Assembly: GCF_014698995.1 (NCBI RefSeq)
Contig: NZ_JACWZZ010000001.1
Coordinates: forward strand, 702,501-766,500
DNA: 64,000 nucleotides
Reading direction: 5' to 3'
Source of the DNA: Hymenobacter duratus
GTDB lineage: Bacteria > Bacteroidota > Bacteroidia > Cytophagales > Hymenobacteraceae
The notes under the pieces were generated by a model. That model was given only the letters and a program-made list of their open reading frames with translations. It did no database searches and was not told the DNA's origin. How positions within the stretch are numbered: position 1 is the first letter of the stretch; each line of letters opens with the position of its first letter. A program made the translations under genes and the position numbers. Shown here piece after piece: positions 54,083 through 61,138 of the stretch.

Positions 54083-54901
54083 TCAATCTTCCCAGAACTC
54101 CCGCCCTTTGCTGTTGATGTAGCCCGTTTGGCCGGTGGTGGTGGTTACGCGGGCCACGTCGGCCACAAACGGCTCGGCGGCGGCGTATTTCACCTCAGTC
54201 AGCAGCCGGCCCTCATGGCTGAGGTAGCCGAAACGGCCGGTCTGCTCCACTATCGGATACTGGAAGCCGTTGGCGGCCGTGACCCGGATGGCGTCATACG
54301 CCAGCGGCAGCACGAGACGGCCTTTGGCATTGAGCACGCCCCATTTGCTGCCCTGGCGCACCAGCAGCAGGCCGCTGTGGTGCAGGTCTCGGATTTCGTC
54401 GTACTCGGCGGGCACCACGGTGCTGGAGCCGCTCGTGAACTGGAACCCGACTTTGCCCTGGCGGCGCAGCAGGTCGCCCTGCTCCAGGTAGTCGGTTTCG
54501 GGTTCGGGCTCGGCGGGCGTGGTCAGGCGGTGGCCGGCGGGCCCGATGGCGAAAGTGTCGCCGCGCAGCACTACGGTGGCGCGCCCGTCGGGGTCGAAGT
54601 TGCCGGCGTAGCTGTACTGGGCCGGTATCAGGGCGTTGCCGCCGGCATCGATGTAGCCGTAGAGCGGGCCCTGGCGCACCCAGGCAAGTTCCTGCACGAA
54701 GGGGCCGGCCTCATCATAGGCCAGCGGCAGCACGAGGCGGCGGCTCTGGTCGGCGTAGCCCCAGCGGCTGCCCTTTCGGAAAGGCACGAGGCGGCTACCC
54801 GCCGTTTGGGCCGGGGCTGGCTCGGGGAGCAGCAAGCCCAGGGCGCAGGACGCCAGCAGCAGCCATCCTGGCCGCAACAAACGAAACCGGAAACCAGACA
54901 T
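54083..54901 (-). CDS. Secreted WG-repeat protein
   Basis: This protein of about 272 residues has a signal peptide (LLLASCALGLLLPEPAPAQ). At least four WG-type repeats are visible, each with a GxxxGY or WGY core and a hydrophobic strand: SRWGYADQSRRLVLPLAYD, LYGYIDAGGNALIPAQY, SKWGVLNAKGRLVLPLAYD, RFGYLSHEGRLLTEVKY and TGYINSKGREF. WG repeats form beta-propeller-like folds for protein binding. The ATG at 54901 starts the signal. It lies upstream of the TonB-C genes on the same strand and may belong to the same operon (inference). Confidence 0.85.
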   Translation of the reverse strand: MSGFRFRLLRPGWLLLASCALGLLLPEPAPAQTAGSRLVPFRKGSRWGYADQSRRLVLPLAYDEAGPFVQELAWVRQGPLYGYIDAGGNALIPAQYSYAGNFDPDGRATVVLRGDTFAIGPAGHRLTTPAEPEPETDYLEQGDLLRRQGKVGFQFTSGSSTVVPAEYDEIRDLHHSGLLLVRQGSKWGVLNAKGRLVLPLAYDAIRVTAANGFQYPIVEQTGRFGYLSHEGRLLTEVKYAAAEPFVADVARVTTTTGQTGYINSKGREFWED

Positions 54902-55043
54902 TGCGGCTAAGGTACGAGGGACGGCCAAAACCCGCGCGCCGGTTCCCTGGTTTCATCAGTTCTTCACGCCTGAGCGTGCAGCTTCCCGACTTTTCCGCGG
55001 CCGGATTGCAGCCCAACGCATGGGGCGGCGCCCGGCTACCTTG

Positions 55044-55051
55044 TATCTTTG
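55044..55051 (+). promoter_or_regulatory. -7 box (TATCTTTG) of the phytanoyl-CoA dioxygenase-like gene
   Basis: A perfect TAnnTTTG match, placing transcription start near 55057 and a leader of about 30 bases before the ATG at 55087. It argues against the upstream in-frame start near 54901. No clear -33 TTTG is seen. Confidence 0.5.
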
Positions 55052-55086
55052 CGCCTGCGGGCGTACTCCCGGCCGCTACGGCTACT

Positions 55087-55905
55087 ATGGCTTCTCTACC
55101 ACTACCCTATCCGCGCTTTACTCTCGGTTCTGCCCTCACTACCGAACAGCTGGACTTTTTCCGGCGCTACGGCTTCCTTCATTTCCGTGCGTTTGCCGGT
55201 CCCGAGCAGGTGCAGACCCTACTGCGGGCCACCGAAGCCGTGCAGCAGCAGTGGCTGGCCGAAGGCGTGCAGAAAGTGAACGGCGTGCCCATCAAATACG
55301 GCAAAGACGTGGATGGCTCGCTCATCGTGCAGCGCTTCGCCTTTGCCTCGCACTACAGCCCCGTGCTGGCCGAGTTTCTGCAGGACGCGCGTTTCCGGGC
55401 CCTGTTTCCGCTGCTCGAAGCGCCGGGCGGCCGGGTGGGTATCAACGAAAAGGATGGCCTCGTCATCAACCACTACGTAAACGTGCCGGGCTCGGAGTTT
55501 TCGCAGATGGGCTGGCACACCGACTCGCTCCGGGACGTGTTTTACGGCAAGCGCATCGGCCCCATGCTCAACGTAGGCTTCCACCTAGATGGTACGCCCG
55601 CCACCAACGGCGGCCTGCGCCTGATTCCGGGCACCCACCACCAGCCGCTGCGCGAAATGCTGTTTCGTAAGAAATACTATAAGGACGTCAGCGCCGACGA
55701 CCACGAAATAGCCGTGGAAACCGAGCCCGGCGACCTGACCGTGCACGATGGCCGCATGTGGCACCGCGTGGCGCAGTCGCCGCTGGTAGGGGAGGCCTCG
55801 CGCCGCCGCGTGATGTACGTGCCCATCTTGGCTGGCAAGTATCAGCCCAAGCACGAAAACAGTCCTACGCCGTTTTATCTGCGGTTTCTGCACTTAGTAA
55901 AGTAG
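55087..55905 (+). CDS. Phytanoyl-CoA dioxygenase-family Fe(II)/2-oxoglutarate enzyme
   Basis: This 272-residue enzyme shows the facial triad His144-x-Asp146 in GWHTDSLRD and distal His226 in MWHRVAQSP. The N-terminal helix LTTEQLDFFRRYGFLHF is typical of the family, and a likely 2-oxoglutarate anchor Arg lies near RRRVMYV. It should hydroxylate an unidentified substrate. The start is set at 55087 by a -7 box at 55044-55051. It is divergent from the WG-repeat gene. Confidence 0.88.
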   Translation: MASLPLPYPRFTLGSALTTEQLDFFRRYGFLHFRAFAGPEQVQTLLRATEAVQQQWLAEGVQKVNGVPIKYGKDVDGSLIVQRFAFASHYSPVLAEFLQDARFRALFPLLEAPGGRVGINEKDGLVINHYVNVPGSEFSQMGWHTDSLRDVFYGKRIGPMLNVGFHLDGTPATNGGLRLIPGTHHQPLREMLFRKKYYKDVSADDHEIAVETEPGDLTVHDGRMWHRVAQSPLVGEASRRRVMYVPILAGKYQPKHENSPTPFYLRFLHLVK

Positions 55906-55931
55906 CAGAACTAAGGCTTACATGAAGTTCC

Positions 55932-56016
55932 GTCATCCTGAGCGGAGCGAAGGACCTTATCACGTTGAACAGAGTCGGTCTGCGGTGATAAGGTCCTTCG
56001 CTCCGCTCAGGATGAC
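55932..56016. repeat. Perfect palindrome (REP-like dispersed element), 32-bp arms
   Basis: Two perfect 32-base arms (55932-55963 and 55985-56016) around a 21-base loop. The outer sequence GTCATCCTGAGCGGAGCGAA shares the GTCATnCTGAGC...CGAAG core with the element at 26755-26853. It lies between two same-strand genes and overlaps only the doubtful upstream part of the SDR reading frame. Confidence 0.9.
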
Positions 56017-56038
56017 AGACAATACAAACCCAACCAAC

Positions 56039-56824
56039 ATGCCTACTGCCCTCATTACTGGTGCTTCCCGCGGAATCGGGCGGGCTTTTGCCGCCGAGCT
56101 GGCCCGCCGGGGTTACAATCTGCTGCTGGTGGCACGCTCCAAAGACCAGCTAGAGCAGGCCGCCACGGAACTGCGTGCGCAGTCGGGCGTGGAGGTGGCC
56201 GTGCTGGCGCAGGATCTGGCCGCCCCCAATGCCGTGGAGCAGGTGGCCGAGTGGGCCAACAGCCAGACGCAGGAGCTGGCGGTGCTGGTGAATAATGCTG
56301 GTTACGGCATGTGGGGCCGGTTTGAGGAACTGGGGCTAGCCGAGCAGCAGAGCATGCTGCAGCTGAACATGCACGTGCCGGTAGCCCTCACGCACCGGCT
56401 GCTGCCCGCGCTCCGGCAGCAGGGCAAGTCCTTTATCCTGAACGTGTCGAGCACGGCGGCCTACCAGGCGGTGCCCACGCTCACGCTGTATGCGGCCAGC
56501 AAAGCATTTCTGCTCAGCTTCTCACGCGGGCTGCGCTACGAGCTACGCGGCTCCGGCGTGTCGGTCACCTGCCTCAGCCCCGGTGCCACCACCACCGACT
56601 TCGCCGACCGGGCCGGCATGAGCGCCGGCTTGCAGGAAACCGCCAACAAAGTATCCATGACGCCCGAGCAGGTGGCCCAGGCCGGTATTGCGGCCATGCT
56701 GGCCGGTGAGGCCGAGCTGATACCGGGCGCGCTAAATAAAGTCTCGGCCCGCCTGACTGGCCTCGTGCCCAAGTCCCTGACCGAGAAAATAGCAGCCGGC
56801 ATCTACGAGAAGCACCTGAAGTAG
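56039..56824 (+). CDS. Short-chain dehydrogenase/reductase
   Basis: This 261-residue SDR has TGASRGIG (near residue 7), NNAGYG, catalytic Ser in LNVSSTAAYQ and Tyr-x-x-x-Lys in YAASK. It resembles DltE/YqjQ-type SDRs with a C-terminal KIAAGIYEKHLK tail. The substrate is unknown. The ATG at 56039 gives the standard N-terminus (MPTALITGASRG); a longer frame would read through the palindrome. It is convergent with the PAP2_C gene, with only 5 bases between their stops. Confidence 0.9.
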   Translation: MPTALITGASRGIGRAFAAELARRGYNLLLVARSKDQLEQAATELRAQSGVEVAVLAQDLAAPNAVEQVAEWANSQTQELAVLVNNAGYGMWGRFEELGLAEQQSMLQLNMHVPVALTHRLLPALRQQGKSFILNVSSTAAYQAVPTLTLYAASKAFLLSFSRGLRYELRGSGVSVTCLSPGATTTDFADRAGMSAGLQETANKVSMTPEQVAQAGIAAMLAGEAELIPGALNKVSARLTGLVPKSLTEKIAAGIYEKHLK

Positions 56825-56829
56825 CAGGC

Positions 56830-57507
56830 TTACCGCGCCGGCGCCGTGTGCTTTCCTGATGTTATTCGGCCAGACAGCCAGAAGCAGAAAGCGGCAAAGA
56901 GCGGGGCGGCCAGCACATCGTAGGTGTAGTGCGCGTGTTGCACCAGCACCAGCAGACCTACGGCTACGGCGCCCACTACCAGCCAGCGGCGCAGCCGAAC
57001 CGGCCCTACCGACAGCGCCAGCAGCGCCACGGTGGCGGTGTGGCCCGAGAAAAACAAGTCTTTGGTGATGGGAGCCGGGGCAGCGTAAATGAGAGAGTCT
57101 ACCAGCGGGTCGCGGAGCAGCACCAGGCCCACCGGAGGCTCCAGCGGCAGCAGCCACAGCAGCAGACAGCGGCATAGGTGCAGCAGCCAGTAGGCCCACA
57201 ACGCCCGCAGCAGTAGCGCCGGCCGCGGCAGCAGATACACCACGCCCACCCCAATGCTCAGGTAGATAACCGCAAATGTGGGCCCCGACACATCGTGCGC
57301 GGGCAGCAGGGCCAGCAGCGGGTCGGGCAATACCACGCCGGGCCGGGCCTGAATGAAGGCAAAAAAGCGCGGTAGCACCGTCACAAGTCCCAGCAGCAAC
57401 ACCAGTACGCCCAGCAGCCGCACCCGAAAGCTCGCATTGCGCCACGCAGCAGGCCAGCGCAGCGGCTCAGCAGCAACAGGGGTAGCAGTGACGGTGGTGA
57501 ATGACAT
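56830..57507 (-). CDS. PAP2_C / sphingomyelin-synthase-like membrane protein
   Basis: This 225-residue protein has six or so membrane helices and the PAP2_C catalytic motifs: DLFFSGHTATVALL with His156, then HAHYTYDVLAAP with His193 and Asp197. Relatives transfer phospho-head groups to ceramide or remove phosphate from lipids. Sphingolipids occur in Bacteroidota, so a lipid head-group role is plausible. The ATG at 57507 is chosen because TACCTTTG lies 5-12 bases before it on the minus strand, which would leave almost no leader. Confidence 0.85.
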   Translation of the reverse strand: MSFTTVTATPVAAEPLRWPAAWRNASFRVRLLGVLVLLLGLVTVLPRFFAFIQARPGVVLPDPLLALLPAHDVSGPTFAVIYLSIGVGVVYLLPRPALLLRALWAYWLLHLCRCLLLWLLPLEPPVGLVLLRDPLVDSLIYAAPAPITKDLFFSGHTATVALLALSVGPVRLRRWLVVGAVAVGLLVLVQHAHYTYDVLAAPLFAAFCFWLSGRITSGKHTAPAR

Positions 57508-57511
57508 GCGG

Positions 57512-57519
57512 CAAAGGTA
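57512..57519 (-). promoter_or_regulatory. -7 box (TACCTTTG) very close to the PAP2_C start codon
   Basis: Minus-strand TACCTTTG fits TAnnTTTG and ends 4 bases before the ATG at 57507. If used, the mRNA would be leaderless or nearly so. Confidence 0.4.
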
Positions 57520-57622
57520 AGGCCGCGCCGCCTGGCACCGCACTGCCGCTTCGCAGCTGAGGCACTGGATGACTGTGAAAGCCACTGCGGCACCGTCTGC
57601 TGGCGAACCGGCGCGGGCGTTG

Positions 57623-57630
57623 TACCTTTT
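57623..57630 (+). promoter_or_regulatory. Possible -7 box (TACCTTTT) of the M20 amidohydrolase gene
   Basis: TACCTTTT followed by GG, 25 bases before the ATG at 57655, is close to the TAnnTTTG consensus. No good -33 element is visible. Confidence 0.3.
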
Positions 57631-57654
57631 GGGGCCACTTTCTACGTCTGCTGC

Positions 57655-58959
57655 ATGAAGCGTCTGCTCCTATTACTTCCCCTTGCTTGCTCCCTCGTCC
57701 GTCCGGCTGCCGCCCAGAATGCCGCCCTCAATGCCCGCATTGCCAAGCTCTCGGCGCAACAGGAAACCCAGGTAATTGCCTGGCGGCGCGACATTCATGA
57801 GCACCCGGAACTGGGCAACATGGAAACCCGCACGGCCGGCATTATTGCAGCGGAGCTGAAGCGGCTGGGACTGGAAGTGCAAACCGGCGTGGCCCGCACC
57901 GGTGTGGTGGGTATCCTGCGCGGCGGCAAGCCCGGCCCCGTGGTGGCCCTGCGCGCCGACATGGACGGCCTGCCCGTCACGGAAAGTCCAACGCTGCCTT
58001 TCGCCTCCAAAGCCCGCGCCCAGTACAACGGCCAGGAAGTAGGCGTGATGCACGCCTGCGGCCACGATACCCACGTGGCCATGCTGCTGGGCGCGGCCAA
58101 CGTGCTGAGCCAGGTGAAAAAAGACCTGCCGGGCACCGTGAAGTTCATCTTCCAGCCCGCCGAGGAAGGCTCGCTGCCCGGCGTGACGGGCGGGGCCAAG
58201 CTGATGGTGCAGGAAGGCGTACTCAGCAACCCCAACGTCGATGCTATTTTCGGGGTGCACATCAACGCCCAGACCGAAGTAGGCACGCTGCGCTACCGTC
58301 CCGAGGGCGAAATGGCTTCGTCGGATGTCTTCACTATCAAGGTGAAAGGTAAGTCGGCGCATGGTGCGTATCCGTGGCTGGCCGTGGACCCGGTGGTAGC
58401 CGCCGCCCAGATTATTATGGGCCTGCAGACCATCGTGAGCCGGCAGGTGCAGCTGACCGAAGACGCCGCCGTGCTGACCGTGGGCATGGTGCACGGCGGG
58501 GTGCGCAACAACATCATTCCGGAGCAAGTGGAGCTGACCGGCACCATCCGCACGCTCAACGCCGACATGCAGCAGCAAATCTGGACCGCCGTGCGCCGCA
58601 CTGCTACCAACATTGCGGAAAGCACCGGCGCCACCGCCGAAGTAGACATCGTGAACTATGCGCCCGTGACCTACAACGAGCCGCGCCTCACCGAGCAGAT
58701 GCTGCCTACGCTGCGCCGCGTAGCCGGCCCCGAGCATGTAGAGCTGCAAAAGGCCGTAACCGGGGCCGAGGACTTCGCCTATTTCCAGGAGAAAGTGCCG
58801 GGTGTGTTCCTGTTCGTAGGCGGCATGCCCAAAGGCAAGAAGGCTGCCGATACGGCCCCGCACCACACAGCCGGCTTTTTCGTAGACGAAAGCGGCCTGA
58901 CTCTGGGCGTGCAGACCCTCGCCACGCTGGCCGCCGATTATCTGACTATGAAAAAGTAA
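57655..58959 (+). CDS. Secreted M20 amidohydrolase (N-acyl amino acid hydrolase type)
   Basis: This 434-residue protein has a signal peptide (MKRLLLLLPLACSLVRPAAAQ). It shows M20D motifs HEHPELGN, RADMDGLPV, HACGHDTHVAMLLG with metal ligands, FQPAEEG with the catalytic Glu, the dimerisation domain start KGKSAHGAYP, GAEDFAYF and the final HHTAGFFVDE. It hydrolyses amide bonds of N-acyl (hippurate-like) substrates in the periplasm. It is divergent from the PAP2_C gene and is followed by a repeat block and then an ATP-grasp gene on the same strand. Confidence 0.92.
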   Translation: MKRLLLLLPLACSLVRPAAAQNAALNARIAKLSAQQETQVIAWRRDIHEHPELGNMETRTAGIIAAELKRLGLEVQTGVARTGVVGILRGGKPGPVVALRADMDGLPVTESPTLPFASKARAQYNGQEVGVMHACGHDTHVAMLLGAANVLSQVKKDLPGTVKFIFQPAEEGSLPGVTGGAKLMVQEGVLSNPNVDAIFGVHINAQTEVGTLRYRPEGEMASSDVFTIKVKGKSAHGAYPWLAVDPVVAAAQIIMGLQTIVSRQVQLTEDAAVLTVGMVHGGVRNNIIPEQVELTGTIRTLNADMQQQIWTAVRRTATNIAESTGATAEVDIVNYAPVTYNEPRLTEQMLPTLRRVAGPEHVELQKAVTGAEDFAYFQEKVPGVFLFVGGMPKGKKAADTAPHHTAGFFVDESGLTLGVQTLATLAADYLTMKK

Positions 58960-58962
58960 GCC

Positions 58963-59067
58963 GTGATGAGGTGACGAGGTAATGAGGTGACAAGTGCTCG
59001 GTGTACATCCGCGACTTCGCACTGCCTTGCCTCATCACCTCATCACCTCATTCCTCCATCACCTCAC
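58963..59067. repeat. Inverted block of degenerate TGATGAGG-type repeats
   Basis: After the M20 stop the plus strand reads GTGATGAGGTGACGAGGTAA and on to 58991, units of about 8-9 bases rich in GATGAGGT. At 59029-59067 the complementary units appear (CCTCATCACC repeated, CTCCATCACC). The two blocks could fold into an imperfect hairpin between the M20 and ATP-grasp genes. Confidence 0.7.
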
Positions 59068-59073
59068 TATTGC

Positions 59074-59943
59074 ATGAACATTGCGCTTGTAACCTGCGAA
59101 ACGCTGGCCCAATACGCCGCGCCCAACGTCGATGATGAAGACAACCTGCTTACGCGCCACCTGCGCCAGCAGGGCCACCATGTTGAGCCGCGCATCTGGA
59201 GCAACCCGGCCGTTGACTGGCTGAGCTACGATGTGGTGGTGCTGAAGTCGCCCTGGGATTACTTCGATAGGGTGCAGGAATTCTACGCCTGGCTTGATAG
59301 GATAGAGGTTCAGGGCGTGCGCCTGCTGAACCCCGTGAAAACCGTGCGCTGGAACGCCGACAAGAAGTATCTGCGCGACATGGAGCAGGCCGGCGTGCGT
59401 ATTGTACCCACGCGCTGGCTGGTGCAGGGCAGCGCTTTTCAGGCCGATGAGCTGTTTGAAACACTTGGCTGTGAACGGCTGGTGATGAAGCCCTCCGTGA
59501 GCGGCGGGGCAAAAAACACCTTCGAGTTGACCCGCGCCGAAGCCGCCCGCCGTACCCCAGAACTGACGGAGCTGCTGCGCCACGAGGCTTTTCTGGTGCA
59601 GCCGTTTCAGCCCCAGATTCAGGAGCAGGGCGAATGGTCGCTCATCTATCTGGGTGGCGAGTACAGCCACTGCGTGCTGAAAACGCCTAAGCCCGGCGAC
59701 TTCCGGGTGCAGCACTACCTCGGTGGCGGCATTGCAGCCCGCGAGGCACCCGACTACCTGCGCCGCGCCGCCGACCGTATTGTGCACGACTTTGCCCAGG
59801 GCTGCCTCTACGCCCGCGTAGACGGAGTAGAGGCCGACGGCGAGCTGCTGCTCATGGAGCTGGAGCTGATTGAGCCTTTCCTCTATCTGGCCTCCGCCGA
59901 AGGCTCCTTAGCCCGCTACGAACAGGCGCTGACCCGGCTGTAA
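59074..59943 (+). CDS. ATP-grasp domain protein (RimK/glutathione-synthetase-like)
   Basis: This 289-residue protein has an N-terminal pre-ATP-grasp region (NIALVTCETLAQYAAPNVDDED) with VVLKSPWDYF. The ATP-grasp core follows, with KKYLRDMEQAGVRIVPTRWL, ERLVMKPSVSGGAKNTF (ATP-binding Lys and Gly-rich loop), FLVQPFQPQI and C-terminal LLMELELIEPFLYL (metal-binding Glu residues). Such enzymes join a carboxylate to an amine using ATP; the product is unknown. The ATG at 59074 is the natural N-terminus, since the longer frame runs through the repeat block. Confidence 0.87.
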   Translation: MNIALVTCETLAQYAAPNVDDEDNLLTRHLRQQGHHVEPRIWSNPAVDWLSYDVVVLKSPWDYFDRVQEFYAWLDRIEVQGVRLLNPVKTVRWNADKKYLRDMEQAGVRIVPTRWLVQGSAFQADELFETLGCERLVMKPSVSGGAKNTFELTRAEAARRTPELTELLRHEAFLVQPFQPQIQEQGEWSLIYLGGEYSHCVLKTPKPGDFRVQHYLGGGIAAREAPDYLRRAADRIVHDFAQGCLYARVDGVEADGELLLMELELIEPFLYLASAEGSLARYEQALTRL

Positions 59944-59998
59944 GCCGATTTTAGGGCGGTGATGTACGATTACCGCGGCGCTACATCAGGCATGCTAC

Positions 59999-60040
59999 AC
60001 CCCAAGCGAGACTTGCCGGACGGCAAGTCTCGCTTGGGGT
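59999..60040 (+). terminator. Terminator of the ATP-grasp gene
   Basis: Perfect 20-bp arms (59999-60018 and 60021-60040) with a tight loop, followed by TTGTT. It lies 56 bases after the stop and just before the end of the convergent SDR gene. Confidence 0.8.
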
Positions 60041-60083
60041 TTGTTCGTTCGGAAACTCCACGAAATCCAGCGAAAATCAGGGC

Positions 60084-60869
60084 TCAGAAGCCATTTACGG
60101 AGAAGCCGCCGTCTACGCTCAGGCACTGGCCGGTGATGTAGCTGGCGGCCGACAGACACAGAAACGCCACGGCGGCGCCCACTTCTTCCGGCTCGCCTAC
60201 CCGGCCCTGCGGCGTGCGGCTCACCACCTGCTCCAGGTATTCGGGGTTGCGCAGCACGGTTTCGGCCAACGGCGTGCGAATGTACCACGGCGCCACGGCA
60301 TTCACCCGGATGCCAGCCGGTGCCCATTCTGCGGCCAGGTTGCGACTGAGCTGAATGAGAGCCGCTTTGGTCATGCCGTAGATGGAGCCGGTGCGCACGT
60401 GCTGCAGCCCCGCCACCGACGACACATTGACAATACTAGCCGCCCCGGCCGCTTTCAGCATAGGATATGTACCCTGGCACAGCCCAAACGCTGATTCCAG
60501 GTTGGTAGCCAGCAGGTGCTGATACTCGGTGGGGCTATAGTCGATGGTGGGCTTGCGGATGTTGGTGCCCACGTTATTGACCAGAATATGCAGCACGTTG
60601 CCATGTGCAGCCACGGCATCAAGTACCTGCCAGCGGCCGGTTTCGGTGCTTACATCGGCCATCACGGCGTACGCATCTAGGCCCTGCGCCCGCCACGCGG
60701 CTACCTGTGCTTCCAGTTCGGGCGCCTGCCGCGCCACGGCCAGCACCGTGGCGCCAAAGCCGAGTAGCTCGGTAGCTACTGCCGCGCCGATGCCTTTGGA
60801 AGCGCCCGTCACGACGGCAAGCTGTTGCGCAAGGCTCCAGCGATTATTCAATTGGGAAGAATCATGCAT
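60084..60869 (-). CDS. SDR oxidoreductase, tropinone-reductase-like
   Basis: This 261-residue SDR has [19 protein letters not shown] (the NNVGTN form seen in tropinone reductase-like enzymes), Ser in [15 protein letters not shown] and a C-terminal [16 protein letters not shown] cytoplasmic NAD(P)-dependent carbonyl or alcohol enzyme is expected; the substrate is unknown. The 269 bases upstream, shared with the divergent M4 protease gene, are A+T-rich and contain no other gene I can support. Confidence 0.9.
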   Translation of the reverse strand: MHDSSQLNNRWSLAQQLAVVTGASKGIGAAVATELLGFGATVLAVARQAPELEAQVAAWRAQGLDAYAVMADVSTETGRWQVLDAVAAHGNVLHILVNNVGTNIRKPTIDYSPTEYQHLLATNLESAFGLCQGTYPMLKAAGAASIVNVSSVAGLQHVRTGSIYGMTKAALIQLSRNLAAEWAPAGIRVNAVAPWYIRTPLAETVLRNPEYLEQVVSRTPQGRVGEPEEVGAAVAFLCLSAASYITGQCLSVDGGFSVNGF

Positions 60870-61138
60870 TTCAGAAGGAAATCGATGTGTAATATTTTGT
60901 CAGTGTAATACGCTGGAAATTTGATTTTGGAGCTGTAATAAGCTGTCTTCTGGTATTTAATGCCGGATAAGTTGCATTCAATTAACATTGTAAAATGTTG
61001 TGATAGTTGCAATGATACAGGATCAAGGGAAATAAATTTTCAATAAAATGCTGTTGGTTTTGGAAATACTATAAATTGATGGCCTGTTTGATGGAAATCA
61101 TACAGGCCGATCTTTTCTCACTCCTACAACCACACAAC

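Noticed and set aside
57673..59022. 449-codon minus-strand frame opposite the M20 amidohydrolase
   Set aside because: Antisense shadow of a protein with complete M20 motifs.
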